64,000 nucleotides of DNA from Cytospora piceicola (GCA_023375675.1 JALQBC010000005.1:1364001-1428000); one strand, 5' to 3'. Positions 49,521-61,516 are shown, counted from the stretch's first letter. Made by a program: numbers and translations. Notes: generated from the letters alone by a model not told the origin.

Positions 49521-50109
49521 TTCTCGGGTGAGGCTGGATTATTCGTCCACATGTGCAGGGGAGCCTGTCTCTCATCTATGAGCATAAGCCTGAGTGTTTT
49601 GCCGTATCTATACTAGGTGATCATGGCGACCTCGGGAAAATGCTCTGTCTTTCAAGCCATTTCTCCATCTGCACAATTGATGCTTCCCATCAAACATCAG
49701 CAAGGCGTTGGCATTCCCTCTGGAGACAGTATACACTCCCTATGGCTAATACTAGCATTTGGTTGAGCACACTTTTCAAAGGTCCTGTTGACTCTTCTCC
49801 CCATGCATGTTCCTCGGCTCGCCACTTAACGCGTGGAATTGCAGATTCTCCTCCACAGCTACAAGTTTTGAGACTATGGCCGTGTCCACGGACGGCGTGT
49901 GTATCTCTCACGGTTTCGCTATACTGCATGGTGGCTTCACTGTTGTGTTTACACCCTAGTGAGTGTGGCGAGGTCGAATATATACAGGATTGGAGTTCAT
50001 ATATATATATATATATATGACCTAGTTACTTATCAAGATGCATTGCGGTACTATCCCGAGGTCCTTGATAAGCCTAAATTATCTTATAGCCCACGCCATG
50101 TCGATCCAG
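49521..50109. other. Convergent intergenic region
   Basis: This 590-bp region contains an (AT)n run at 49998-50020. No gene is supported. Confidence 0.5.
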
Positions 50110-50762
50110 TCAGACTTGGTAAGTAAAGACAATCTCTTCGTATATTTGCCTCTCGGGACTGGCATCGATACAGATAGGTAGGGAAATGGTCTCCCTGGCG
50201 ATGAACCCATTTTTCTTGTAGAAAGGTGCTGCCTCGACGGTGCTCTCCAAGTACAAGGGCAAGCCGCTCACGTTGGACTGCTGTATGCCCCATTGCACCA
50301 ACAGGTGGCCAGCTCCACGGTGACTGTAGAGAGGATCAGTACCGATGAATGTGAGGCCTAGTGAGCAATTCATCAGCATTCAGGCTCGCCATGAAAGTAG
50401 TGGACCAGCAGCAGGGAGTGGAAAGTTCCTGAACGGCACGGGGACATACGGTAGCAAGGAGTATCCCCAACAGAAAGTCTCTCTGCCTCAGCAGCCTTGG
50501 CGGTCCAAGCTCTCAGGGTGTCGAGGTCGGTGCCCTCTGGCCATATCCAGGGTGGCTCGACATAGTCTTCATCCGGGAGGACAGGGTGCGACCATTTTGC
50601 AAATGCGACGACAGTACCGACGTTCTCCTCTGGGCCTGGTAATATGGCGGGGTCAGTAAGTCGCTTTTGCAGGTAACTATCAGTCTTGGGCTTGTTTGCG
50701 GCGATTGAAGCAGGAGGCGACGGACACTCCGTTGACATCCGCCCGGCAACGAAGCATGGCAC
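50110..50762 (-). CDS. GNAT-family N-acetyltransferase, apparently missing its N-terminus
   Basis: Acetyl-CoA-dependent acyltransferase fold. Exon 1 (from 50762 to 50450) and exon 2 (50357-50110) join in frame to 186 residues. Strand beta4 is VGTVVAFAKWSHPVLPDE. After the intron comes LTFIGTDPLYSHRGAGHLLV, carrying the acetyl-CoA pyrophosphate loop (R-G-A-G-x-L), then GLPLYLESTVEAAPFYKKNG, the family's usual C-terminal half. Fungal relatives have another ~60-80 residues before this point (the first strand and helices); here the region before the first ATG turns into unrelated sequence and then an AT-rich island. Either an upstream exon was missed or the gene is 5'-truncated. Confidence 0.65.
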
Positions 50763-51539
50763 TTAGACAGTGCCCAGGTAGATAGTCCTTACCATCGGAA
50801 CTGGTTACCACGAGTACAGTTGGGTCACCAATATCGGCGAGGACCTTGTTCTCAACGCAGGTTTGCTTGTCTATATCATTACCCTAAATATTATCTGTTA
50901 TAAAAATAATATTTAATTTGTATAGATATTGTGTATAAGTATTATAATTCTTATGATCTACTTTCTAGAGCAACCTTATGCCCGTCGTGGACTAGGAGAC
51001 GGCGGAGGCCTGTAGGGACCTCGGCGAAACTAAGATTAATTGAGCCTTGTATATCAGCAGGGCTAATACGGTTATAAGGGGAATAAATATGTTATAGATG
51101 TAAGAGCTATATAACCCCCTACTATAAACTTTGTAAGGAGAGGAAGGGTATTAGTAGTAATTACCCGCCTATTAGGTTCGGTCTGATAAGGATGCTAATA
51201 TGGTTTCCTATCTTCTTTAGGGGGCAGGTATGTAATAGCAGAAATCACTCGGATAGTACCTCAGATAAGGGAAGGAGACATAAGGGGACTCTGTCATTAG
51301 GGTCCATGTATTTCGTATGCCACGCGGCGATTCGTAGATGCTCGCCAACCTTCAACATGTCTTCAGAAACCTCTCCTCTTCACAACCCGACTCGTTGACA
51401 TCTACCTCACTGTTCCTATGAAAGAGGAACCCCACCTGGCCCACCGGGGGGGGAGGGATCTCCCTCTGATATTCAATGTTGGGTGTACTTATCTTCTCGT
51501 ACGATACATGTTAGTCGTAGATTTCAACACCGTGTGTCC
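50763..51539. other. AT-rich island between GNAT and the SAT4-family gene
   Basis: From about 50870 to 51180 the sequence is TA-rich and RIP-like. The part from 51130 is a decayed copy of the neighbouring Cys/His gene, listed separately. A minus-strand frame at 50785-50860 reads VENKVLADIGDPTVLVVTSS, protein-like but unrecognised; it may be a fragment of another gene. Confidence 0.5.
51130..51310 (+). pseudogene. Decayed copy of the 3' end of the Cys/His-module gene
   Basis: This segment matches 49315-49512 of the neighbouring gene over its last ~60 codons, with two gaps and many changes that include C-to-T and G-to-A. At protein level the copy reads FFRGQVCNSRNHSDSTSDKG against FFGGQVYDSSDYSDSDSDDG in the gene, followed by GRR and a GMF/SMYF-like end in both. 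It lacks the Cys/His modules and any start. The AT-rich sequence just upstream (50960-51130) may be more of the same copy but can no longer be aligned by eye. It fits a duplicated segment mutated by RIP. Confidence 0.75.
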
Positions 51540-53088
51540 TTAGTAAACTCGCCACTCCTTTCTAGAAGTATTTTTCCAGTTTTCAGCTTGCTGTATTTCA
51601 ATATCCGCTGTTTCGTCAGACACATTTTGGCTAATAACCGTCGTTTTCTGTATGGCCGTCGATTGCGGTGGAAGTGGCTCGACCAACCCTTCTGAAGACT
51701 TCGGCCAACGGAAACGCTTCATTTGCTGGCATTGCTCGAAGTGACAGGTTTCACCAGAACTGTCGTGAGAGTGCCTTGGAACACGCGAGAAAAAGGTTGA
51801 TTGAGCAGAGCTTGACCGACTCCAAATCGCAGATCGGAGAGTGGAATATAGTTGGCTCTTAGTAAAGATATTGAACCAGAATGACCAGAGAGATGGAGTG
51901 CAGCTGACAATCACCGTCCCAAAGATTTCCCCGGAGCTGCAATAAGTCAGTCAAAGACTACACCACCCTAGGGAACACTTACACTGTGATGCAGATGTTG
52001 ATAGCATTCCAATAATCACTTCTTGAGGCTCGGTCCAGTGTTCGGTATACGAGGCCGACAATGCTTGAAACCACAGTCCTGTCTTGATTATCAGCCGGCG
52101 TCATCGCGGACTTCAAGTAGACGCGGAGAAGTCTGAAGCTTACAAAAATCCAATCAGAAACACTGGCGCCAGGGCGGTCCGCTTCTGGCGGTTGATCTTC
52201 AGCCCTGATATGACGAAGAACGGCATCATAAATATGGCAACGTCGACGACCACATTGCAAACACCCATAAAGATTGTGGCTGGGCTCGTTCTGCTGCAGC
52301 TTTCCAGGACAGCATTGTCCCATGCATGCCCGGGCCTTCGTATACAATACACCAGCGTTGGAATAACAAGGGCTGTGTAGAGGCAGGGTGTTAGGACCAG
52401 CCATACGTAACAGTACAGTCGGACCCATCGAAGAGTGCCAAACAGTCGGAGGAAGGCAAGGATGGTACATTTGACCAGTGGTTCTGCTATCCCAATGGTG
52501 ATTGTAAACATGGATTGGCTCTGTTTGGGGTTTGTTTGTCAGATCAGATAAAAGAATTCCTCCTCCTCGAGATCTACCGAAGTTTAGAAGCGACTTACTT
52601 TTATCACCAGTGGTGATATGGCACTGGCACGTATGTCCCAGGAATGCTTGGCAACACCTTGGGTTGCCTGGCCTATGTAATAGAGGTCAACTGGTTAGAA
52701 TCTAGTTTCCGTATGATTAACCCCGAGCTTATTCGAGGACATACCTTCGTATAAAACGAACCAAGAGGCAAGGCCAAATGCTTCTCCGAGAATGCAAAGA
52801 TCTGTAACTTATCAACATCCAAAACAGGGGTGGTGGTTTGGTAAGTACTGTGAGCGGCATCAGCTACCTAGGTGTGGAATAATACCTACAATCATCCAGA
52901 AATAGCCTGTGGCTACTGTATAAGGATGTTCCCAAACGAATAACTAAAAAGGTGACACTGATGACAATGAGCACTATGCCAGTTGCCAAGATCGTTTTCT
53001 GGAGATTGGGGCCATGGTCGAAATCTGGAGGGTCGCCATTTGGGTTCAGTGCCAATGGAATGTCAGACGACCCTGGGAAAGCACTCAT
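51540..53088 (-). CDS. SAT4/PTH11-like seven-helix integral membrane protein (rhodopsin domain)
   Basis: Member of the large fungal SAT4 family of seven-helix membrane proteins related to PTH11 receptors; ligand unknown. Six exons, 53088-52890, 52801-52745, 52672-52599, 52520-52144, 52078-51983 and 51936-51540, close exactly to 399 residues. Helix 1 is ILATGIVLIVISVTFLVIRL, followed by the family's loop DDYLCILGEAFGLASWFVLY. Later helices include WVRLYCYVWLVLTPCLYTAL and IFMGVCNVVVDVAIFMMPFF, where the NVVVD-x6-P pattern fits the conserved N-x-x-x-D-x6-P of the family. The C-terminal ~110 residues are a polar cytosolic tail. The N-terminal Cys found in CFEM-bearing PTH11 proteins is absent. 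Confidence 0.88.
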
Positions 53089-54410
53089 AATAGTGGTGGG
53101 CGCAAGATTCTCGGGATCTATGAGGAGCCGAAGTGGAGATGGATGATTGATTCAAGAGTCCGGCACTGGGTATCAGGAGAATCCCTCAATGTTGTTTGAC
53201 TGCACATGTGGCGTTTCTTAGTATGCCATCAACTGTACGGATCCATCCCATTAATTCTATGCATGTGGGGCAAGTGACGCTTTAAGACTGCTTTACACCG
53301 GTGGGAATACTTGTGGCAAGAACTCTGTGCCACCGCACATTGCAACGATGAACATTTGAGCAGATTCGAGGAAAGTTCCATATAGTTGCACATGTGGAGC
53401 TATTCATAGTGATGGTGTAATTGCGACCCCAAAACTCATACTGCTGTGTCACAATGGCTTGCTAAAACGTGGGGGAAGCTCCTATTTGCCAGAGAAGGTT
53501 CCGCACACGGTAACGCGTTGTGCCACTTCTCGACCTCTGCTGATGCAAGTCTTGGTTGTGGGGATATGTATCATTGGGGGCCGGATCCCAACGGCGAGAG
53601 CTAACGATGGGTAGCATCGAAAGGGGAGTATTCAATCCCTATTCGTATATATGCGATGTAAGCACGTATCGAAAAGCCGTACTAAGTTGTAAGCGAAAAC
53701 TTATCTGACTGCATGAGCCTGCATAATCCGGATTGTGCAGCTTCGTCGAGGTGGAGGGCGAAGAAGATCGGGTGTATGAGCCAATGACGGTGGTACTGAT
53801 GTGAATGGAGGAGCAGTGGCTTCATGGCAGCATGGCAGTATAGCAGTATGGCAGTATAGCAGCATAGCAGAATGGCAGTATGGCAGTATGGTTCCAGAGA
53901 CAGTCATATATATATAATCAATCCCTAAGTAGGTATTCATTACTACCCGTCGTATACCTGACTACAATAACGAGGAACGGTGGCTGGACCCCCCCCCCCC
54001 CGATCTAATATTATATCCTAATATAGCATAAGCCCTCGATATATTATATATATATAGTGGATGATTGATTATGTATATAACCGCATTTCCCTATATCTCA
54101 TCTATCCCTTATACATAATACATATAGATGGCTTAGACGGGCCATATAATATGTAGGGGGTAGCCACTGTAATATCGCATGGATACAAAACACCCAGTCC
54201 AAGATGGAAACCGATTATCAGAATCAATTCCGGCGAAGATACATATTAGCTTTGCCTTAACTACCCGTCACTCTCATCTCCGGGCTCCCCAAGGCATGCC
54301 CACCCTCGCTGCTCAGAATTCAAGAGTACTTACACATAAGTCATAGGATCCTTATAAGTAAGACGCAAACAACAACTGCCCCCCCCACTCCGCGACCCCC
54401 ACGAAGCAAA
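53089..54410. other. Intergenic with tandem repeat and AT-rich island
   Basis: No gene is supported. It holds a 10-bp tandem repeat at 53825-53891, a C-run at 53989-54001 and a TA-rich segment at 54001-54180. Confidence 0.5.
53825..53891. repeat. 10-bp tandem repeat (TGGCAGTATA-type)
   Basis: About six to seven imperfect copies of TGGCAGTAT/AGCAGTAT units lie in tandem. No other role is seen. Confidence 0.75.
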
Positions 54411-54922
54411 TCACCAACCACCACCCGCAGTCCACCCCGCCAGCCCCCAGCCCGCGATCAACCCCGAGCTGACCAGCCGGAAGGCCGCCATGCGCCTCTT
54501 GCCCCCCCTCCACACGACCCAGCTGTCCACCAGCCCGGCGTACGCACCCGCCACTGCCATGATCGTGTCGACGACGTCGAGCCGGCCGCGGGCGTAGTAC
54601 AGCCCCGCCAGGATGCCGATGACGGTGCCGCGGGCCTGCCCGATGACCATGACGGGGGCGGCGGCCGGCGCGCCGGCGACGTGGGGCTGAAAGCCGAAGT
54701 CGAGCATGGCGTCGCGGGGCTTGAACATGGGCCATATCCCGCCGAGTGTCATTGTCGAGGCGACGCTGTTTGTACTTCAAGTGTCAGTCATTGTTCATGC
54801 CTAAGGACGGCTTCAAGGCCCAAGTCTGAGACACGAAGAAACCTTGATTAACAAGGACTATAGAACAGGGACTCGACCAACATGAGAGCTGGGATGTGGT
54901 TAAGTGCGAAATGTTCGAACAT
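54411..54922 (-). CDS. DUF4267-type small integral membrane protein
   Basis: The main exon (54765-54411) encodes LGGIWPMFKPRDAMLDFGF, then a stretch with GQARGTVIGILAGLYYAR and VDTIMAVAGAYAGLVDSWVV. This is the DUF4267 layout: three or four helices with a conserved R-G-x2-x-G after helix 2 and a D in helix 3. A short first exon (54922-54882, MFEHFALNHIPAL) joins in frame through a GTTGGT donor, giving 131 residues and completing the first helix (ALIVASTMTLGGI). The donor is non-optimal, so the start is less sure than the rest. The function of the family is unknown. Confidence 0.7.
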
Positions 54923-55984
54923 TGTGGACAGGAGTTTGAGTGTATAATCAGAGTGGATACGTCGCTTGGAATGCTTAGTTCTTCGAGATTTGCTTGGCCT
55001 TGGTTGGCTGTAGGCTGGCAGAGGTCTGCAGAAGGTTGATAGAGAAGAATGCAGTAGAATAGGAAGGGTTGGGCGGGAGGAGTATTTCGAAATATTGAAG
55101 CTTATATATTGTTATGACCCAGGTCATGTTACCAGGGACGGACATGCAGGAAGGGGACCAACGGGACGGCAATGTGGAGACACCAGAACAGGGACAAAGA
55201 TAAGAACACTGATAGTCTACATAACATAAGGGTTAGGGCTAGTAAGAGCTAATCAGGAGTGTCGCGAACGAAGGCGAAGCTCACCCTGTCGCGAGCTAAA
55301 GCGAGGCTCGCGACATAGCGCGTCAACTAAAGAGCTAGATATATAAGGAGGAACCTTTCCTACTTAGTTAGTATTTCATAGTACTTCCTATTAGTTGTTA
55401 AACTAAGTATTGTTTTTTTAAGAAGAGAATACCTCTTCTTAATCACTAGTAACAGAATATATATTATATAACAGACTATATATACATTCTGTTTAATTAT
55501 ATAAACCTTATAACCTTAAAAGGTGTCTTTAAGAAAACTACTGTGATTATTATATATAGACACACTGAATCTACTTTAAACGAGTTAAACTAAGCTAGTA
55601 AACGATTAGTGATCGAAACCCCTAGCTTAAAGTCCACGTTTATATCGTCGGCTGATTATTCTAAAGACTTTCGTATAGTTTATAATTACTTTATTATCAA
55701 CACCATGTCCTTAACGCCCTTCGCAGGCCCTCGGTCGTAGCATCCGTACCTTTGTACTATCTATCTGGGCCGGCAGCAGCAGGAATAACTAACGAGAACT
55801 CAGAAGTGAATCGAGGAAATACTTGTATAAAGTAAATTATTTGTTCAAATTCCAGTCGAGAGAGCAAAGTAGTCTGTCCAGATTTCCCGATATACCCCGT
55901 AGCACCCTCGCTTTTAGCCCCTGGACAGATATGAAAGTTGCTCAAGTAAATGTATTGCTCTGAGGCCCCGGGCCTTATCCTGCC
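54923..55984. other. Gene-free stretch containing an LTR-like repeat
   Basis: It holds the LTR-like segment at 55110-55473 and AT-rich sequence to about 55720 that may be retroelement interior. No intact frame is seen. Confidence 0.5.
55110..55473. mobile_element. Possible solo LTR of a retrotransposon, AT-degraded
   Basis: The segment begins TGTTATGACC and ends TATATAACA, so it has the TGTTAT...ATAACA terminal inverted pair of fungal LTRs. It contains a TATATAAGGAGG promoter-like element (about 55339-55350) and a GTCGCGAGC...GCTCGCGAC inverted repeat (55288-55315). No target-site duplication is seen and no primer-binding site is recognised, so this is tentative. Sequence downstream is TA-rich, as in RIP-damaged elements. 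Confidence 0.4.
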
Positions 55985-56437
55985 TCATTGCTTCCGACTC
56001 CGGTGCCCTAGTTCCCAGAACGGGCGGTCATCAGAGGCGGAAGCCGTGTTTCGTTCGTCATTGTCGAAAGAGTCTAAGTCCTGGGGTTGGAGCTGCGGTT
56101 CCTGTGACTCTGTGTTTCCTTCGCGTCAGCGCTCAGTATACCAGTTGATGTTTCAGGCAGGGCGCTTACTCTTCTTTCGTTGAAGATATCTTAACGATCT
56201 TACTTTCTCTATCAGACATATCTTAGCTATTTCCGGATGCTCCTCGATGATAATCGCGATTCCCGCATTTTGCGTCTGGCGGAGACGGATGAGCAGCTGT
56301 TGATGCACTTCCTGTCTTGTATCGTCGCCGATTGTGGACCATAGAGGCGTCGGGGTCCCCAAGGTGGAATCCAATATAACCCCCGCATGCTGCTTGAGTA
56401 TGCGCTTTTGCTCGTGTGATAGTGATGTCGTTTTCAT
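55985..56437 (-). CDS. Hypothetical small charged protein
   Basis: Two exons (56437-56170 and 56118-55985) join in phase 1 to 133 residues. The first part is helical: LSHEQKRILKQHAGVILDST, then IGDDTRQEVHQQLLIRLRQ and GIAIIIEEHPEIAKICLIEK. The second is acidic and polar (ESQEPQLQPQDLDSFDNDER). The intron GTAAGC...GCGAAG is 51 bp. The frame stays open upstream without an ATG, so an earlier exon is possible. No domain is recognised. Its position between an LTR-like repeat and a gene-poor region suggests a lineage-specific gene. Confidence 0.55.
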
Positions 56438-57840
56438 CTTCCGTGTCGCCGTTACAGCCAAGAGTCGAACAAGTTGGAAGAAAGGAGGACGGCGGGGGCA
56501 GAATAGAACAATGAACCCGGAAGAAACAAGGGAGACACGTTGGACAGTCGACTTATATAGGACGTTCTAGGCGGGGGAGGGGGCGCGCCTGCCAGGCAGA
56601 ATCCTAATTATAAGGAACCTGGTTGGTTATAGGTACGCATAAGATAAGTGGATCGCCAGAGACGCCGGAGACTGCGGCAAGAGGCGCAGATACCGCAGCC
56701 AAGTGTAAAAACGATGTGGAGCCAGCTAAGCGCGAGACGTTGGTGAACGTCGGGCGGAGGCCTAGACGCCGGAAACGCAGATTCGAGCGATGGGGCAATA
56801 GATGTTGAAGGAAACAAACTTTAGTCCGCTGGCGCTTCGGCCATATTACAGGGGTCACATATATACATACATACACCGAGTGTGTACGAACAGAAGTGTA
56901 AGCTCTTATCGAATTGCTACACTATCTCTGCTGTGTTTAGAAACATCTAGTAAATAAGGCACAGGAGGAGAAATAAACCTAGTATGAGTGTTTGTAGCTG
57001 TCAGTAGAGCATAAGAACCACTGGTGACTTTACTTTGTAGTAATCACCAATTATAGGCCCGACACAGAAGACTTACTGTTTGTTAGCACCCGGGGATTAA
57101 GAAGGTAGAAAACTGTACCGTGAATATCTAACGGCTTAGAAACGGTAGCTCTGAAGGGAGATCAACAATACAGAGCCTGAGAACTGCTAGTTAGCGATAA
57201 AACCTTGTCGGCTGCACCAAGGTGCCCCAGTTAGGTAGTCCGTGCCACCACAGAAGTCAACCTGAGCATGATGATATAACCACTAATTCCATGGCGATTG
57301 GAGAGGATTCCGAGTCCTTTTCTCTGGGGGTTCTGGCCATGTCTTTACGGCTACTTTGTTGCTGACGCTGGCCAGCGCTCCCCGAGTCTGATATCGCTGT
57401 TGCCACGGGCACTTACTCGTTTATGCGATCTTTCTGGTCGTCTGGGGCGTCACACGGGCCTCTGTTGCCTTCAACGGTAAGGTAAATGCACACCTTGTTG
57501 TGGGTGAAAAGTACTTATCGAGCAATCCATGGATACTTTTCATATTAGTGAAAGTAAATGGAGGGTCGTGAGATTGATGAAGAGGAACTTTGGAAAGACA
57601 CTGATCTGTATTTTCTAGTGGCCAACGCCTTGGGGTTTCACCACTTTATGTCCTTATAGCAGTGCAGATAGAATAGAAGTTACTAAAAAGAGGCTGGGAT
57701 TTCAGCAAAACAAATTGCGATGTTGTCCTCTACCTATCCGGTATGGTAATCGCTTTCCCCTGTTTTAAACGCCAACTCCGTAAATATCCCCTTCCCTCCC
57801 TTGACACCATAACATCACGCTGGGCAGTCATCCTACCCTC
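56438..57840. other. Intergenic, no supported gene
   Basis: This 1.4-kb stretch contains an ATACATACATAC run near 56863-56875. Short frames lack motifs. The last part is the 3' flank of the PARP-E2 gene. Confidence 0.5.
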
Positions 57841-60800
57841 CTAGACCTTGGCCACCTGGCCCGCGGTCTCGCTCAAATCACTCGGCACCTTCCATCCGTG
57901 AGTACGGGCGAACCTCACGTAGGCCTCCAAGGCTTCATTCGCAGCGTAGTCGAACGCCCGCGCAGAGGCCACGGTGGTCTGGAGCCGGGCAGCCGGCTCC
58001 GTCTCGCTCATGGCCATCCTCACCGACAGGAAGACGGCCTCCATGGAGGTCACAGGGCTCCAGCCGGTGCTCGTGAGGAGCTCCATGCACATCGCTCCTC
58101 CTATTGTGACGTGGCCTCCTCCGCCCGAAGCGAAAGGCAGGAATCGAGGACGTATGATTCGAACAAAGGGTGGTGAGAAGGGGTACTCTCGGCCAAAACG
58201 GACCTCGAGCACGATGGACGTGACTCCCGCCTTCTTCATGTCTTTCGCCAAGGGCAAGGAAGGGTCAAAGCTGTGGAGTTCCACAATCCACTGGAACATG
58301 TTGTCCAACTTGTCGAAGTCAATATACCAGCCAAGCTCGTGGAGTGGCGTGCTTGCTTGCACCTTCTGCATTTGCCTGATGTCGCTGGCCAACCGCTTCG
58401 TCGAGTTCGGATTTGCCCATTCGGGTACCGGCAGTTGGGGCAATGTATCAAGATCCAGGGCGCCGGGTCGAAAGTCGGTCTGCGGTGGGGTGAGAGGTCG
58501 TAGAGCTGTGGCCTCACGAGCCGTGGCCGTATCGACACTGGAATCTCGTGTATTCTCCGAGCTGACACGCTTCGATGGCGGCCCAGAGCTCTCGTCGTCG
58601 CTGCTTAACAGATATTCAATATCTCCTTCGTCTTCTTCATCCGAGCCTCCCGACAAGTACACTATCTCGTTAGCCCGCTTGGACGACGAAGGCGTTGAAA
58701 GCTGCTTCTCTGGATGGCGTGCAACACGTCCAGTTGGTATCGCCTTCAGAGGGATCTTCAAGATTCTGTTGTCCGGTCCGCGCACAGAATGGGCGGGGTC
58801 TTGTGGAATTGCCTCTATATTTGCAGTGCCGGCCTCAGCAGGAGTAGCTGGCGAAGACATGTTTCCCCATGGCTGGACGAAAAGATAGCGGCATTGGATC
58901 CAATCCACGCGATTCACGACTAGGTGAGGATTGGTCGAGACAAACTGCTCTGGGGCATTAACAATCTCACATAGGGAGATAACCCCACGGCCATTCAACG
59001 CCGAGTGAGGCCAGCTAGACCCAGGAACTCCAGAAGCGTAAGAGGTACTGGTCTGATAGTTCTGGCTGAAATAGACACCGTTACCAAAAGCCCTGCCATG
59101 CATGACCTCCTTGAAATCGAGGCCATGTCGCAAAATGCTATGCCAGTTGGCGAGAGCGCTTCCATGCCACGCGAATAGTGTGGGGAATTTGGTCTGCTTT
59201 TGGCCTTGTATATCTCTGAGTGCGCGATGGAAGCGGAGCTCCTTGTCTGGGGCACCTTGGGCGAAACGGAACTGCACACATGACTTCATGGACGGAACCG
59301 CCTCCTGGTCCCTGGTTTTGATAGTCGCAAGAAGTTCCTCGTCCTGGGCGTGATGGTCAGCGACAGGACTGACCTGCAAGATGCATGACCGATTTGAGGC
59401 CACAATCCATTCGAGAAGTGTCGCCGCTGACGGTGAAATGCCATAAAAGGACCTCAGCTTGCTTTGTGGGTTTTTAACGAGGTATTCCCGGATATGGGAA
59501 ACTGGCGGTAGCGTATCCAAGATGCCGATCATGGCCTTTGCCTTTCCTGAGTCGGGTAGGTCGTCAAATTCCTTGCTATAGACGAGCAGGTCCATTTCCA
59601 TCTTTCCATCGGTCATGGGAGAAGATGGGTCCTTGCGCTTCAAGTCGAAAGTGAAGCTGCTTGTTTGACGATCCACGTACGTGATGTAGGCATGATGATG
59701 GAAAGACTGACCAATCTGTCCGGCGCACGAGTTGGTGTTATGACGCAGAACAACCCAAGTACCCGCAGGGACATTGTTAATATCTGGGACACATGAAAAG
59801 GTAGCTGTCCGGAGGCTCAAGTCGACAGTGACCTTGATTGGAATATCATCCATTGCAGGTTCAGCCACAGTGCTGGGTGCCTTGAGCCTCAGCCCGCTGG
59901 GAAAGTCTCGTATTGGGTATCTGCCCGTCGGCTGCTTATGGTACGCAACAGCCGGGTTCTGTACGCTGCTATAGCACAAGCAGATGAGCAGGTCAACGAC
60001 GTAAGGTTGTGTGGTAATCTCGTGCTCAATGGATGGCCCGAATCCCATCGTAATGTACTGGAACAGGCAGAGAGGGTCTGAGCAGACGAAGGGCTTCAAT
60101 GCCCCAAACTCCTTGTCAATTCGTCGATGACACCGCAGACAATACTCCGTGCAGCGGACGAAGTAATGCATTGCAAACTGCATAGCTATCAAAGGGACAC
60201 TAGGGTCGGGTCCCGCGAAAGCATCGAATAGGAGGATGTTCGGAAGTGTCTTTTCTGCATCTTGCGAGTTTCCTAGAGGATTCGTCAGTATAGAGTCCGC
60301 CAGTGTGACACTCGTACCTAGGGTAATTATGTGAAGATTACTGACCAGAGGAAGCATTTCCGGGAATGCTATGCGAGCCCACCGCTTTCTTTGAGTTTTC
60401 CGCCGATTTGTGTGCTGTTGGCGTTTGTCCATTGCCTTTGGCCTGATCATCGCAAGATATCGAAGACAAGTTTCTCAGCTCCGTATTGGCATCGTCCCAC
60501 GTTTTGTAGTCACGGAAGCGTAGCTTGACAAGCGAAATGAAGCTTTCGTTCATGAATTGCTCCAAGGAGGTAGATATGAAAATCTTCTGGAACCTCTGGT
60601 CGTCATTCTCAGCGGACGGGGTCTTGTCCTCTCCGGCGAGCTTCTGGGCAGTGGTCGCAAATGCTGCGAAGGCTTGCTCAAGGGACGGCTTGTATCTGGC
60701 GCATTTGCCAAAGCGGAACTGGATATGAAAGTCGACAGAGGGATGCTGGACCACCTTCTCGGAACAGGGGTACAGGTCCTCGATCCGAATCATCAGAACA

Positions 60801-61516
60801 ATGTAGTCGGAAGCCTCAACATCCCAGGCCTCAAGGGCCTCTTGCGACAGGCCCAGCTTGTTGGCACGCACGGAGAGAGATATGACATGTGTTCTTGAGG
60901 AGTTGTCTAGACCGCCGATGATACCAACCTTGCAGCCAGCTTCACGTGCTTTTCGCAAGTCGCGTCTGATCCTTCGCAGAACGACTGAAGTCATCCGGAG
61001 AGTGGCTATGGAGCGACGGGGACGTAGGGCAGCCAGGCCGAATTGATCGTATTGGAGATCATCGTCATCGCTGTCGTCGAAGTCGTCGTATGGTTCGTCG
61101 TCATCGTCATCCTCACCCTCGGACAAGTACGGTTCTTTCATACCGTCCATGTTGATATTTCCTTCAGAGTCGACATTATTGAGCACGCGCTGTATGCCTG
61201 AGGAGAGGGTGATGATGGCCTCGAGAAGCTTCTGACCGAAAGTGAAATTCTGCAGTTCCTCCAAAGTCGCAGTGATGTTACCTGCCACATCATCAGAGTC
61301 TATGAAGAGCAAAAAGTTGTTACCATCAGGGTACTCGTCGACGTTTTGGGCCAACACGCGGATAGGGAGGGGCTTGGACGATTCCTCGTGGACAAAGGTG
61401 ACGACAACTTCGCCCTCGGAGTCGCCCCGCTCGATGGCCGCAACGCCTGGGATCGCTGTCTCATGTAGCCGCTCGCGGGCAGCCCGCACATCAGCGTTGA
61501 ATCGCTTCAGCGACAT
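57841..61516 (-). CDS. PARP-type ADP-ribosyltransferase fused to an E2 ubiquitin-conjugating domain
   Basis: Two exons (61516-60346 and 60272-57841) close to 1200 residues. The N-terminal ~390 residues contain an acidic run (EGEDDDDDEPYDDFDDSDDD) and an unrecognised folded region. A PARP catalytic domain covers about 740-880: FAWHGSALANWHSILRHGLD with the NAD-binding His, and GRAFGNGVYFSQNYQTS with the Tyr. By alignment to PARP1 the catalytic Glu falls at NPHLVVN and appears to be His, which predicts mono-ADP-ribosylation or no activity. After an acidic disordered linker, a UBC fold ends the protein: VLEVRFGREYPFSPPFVRII, then HVTIGGAMCMELLTSTGWSP with the active Cys near 1117, as in UBE2Q-like E2s. 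PARP-E2 fusions are known in filamentous fungi. Confidence 0.92.
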
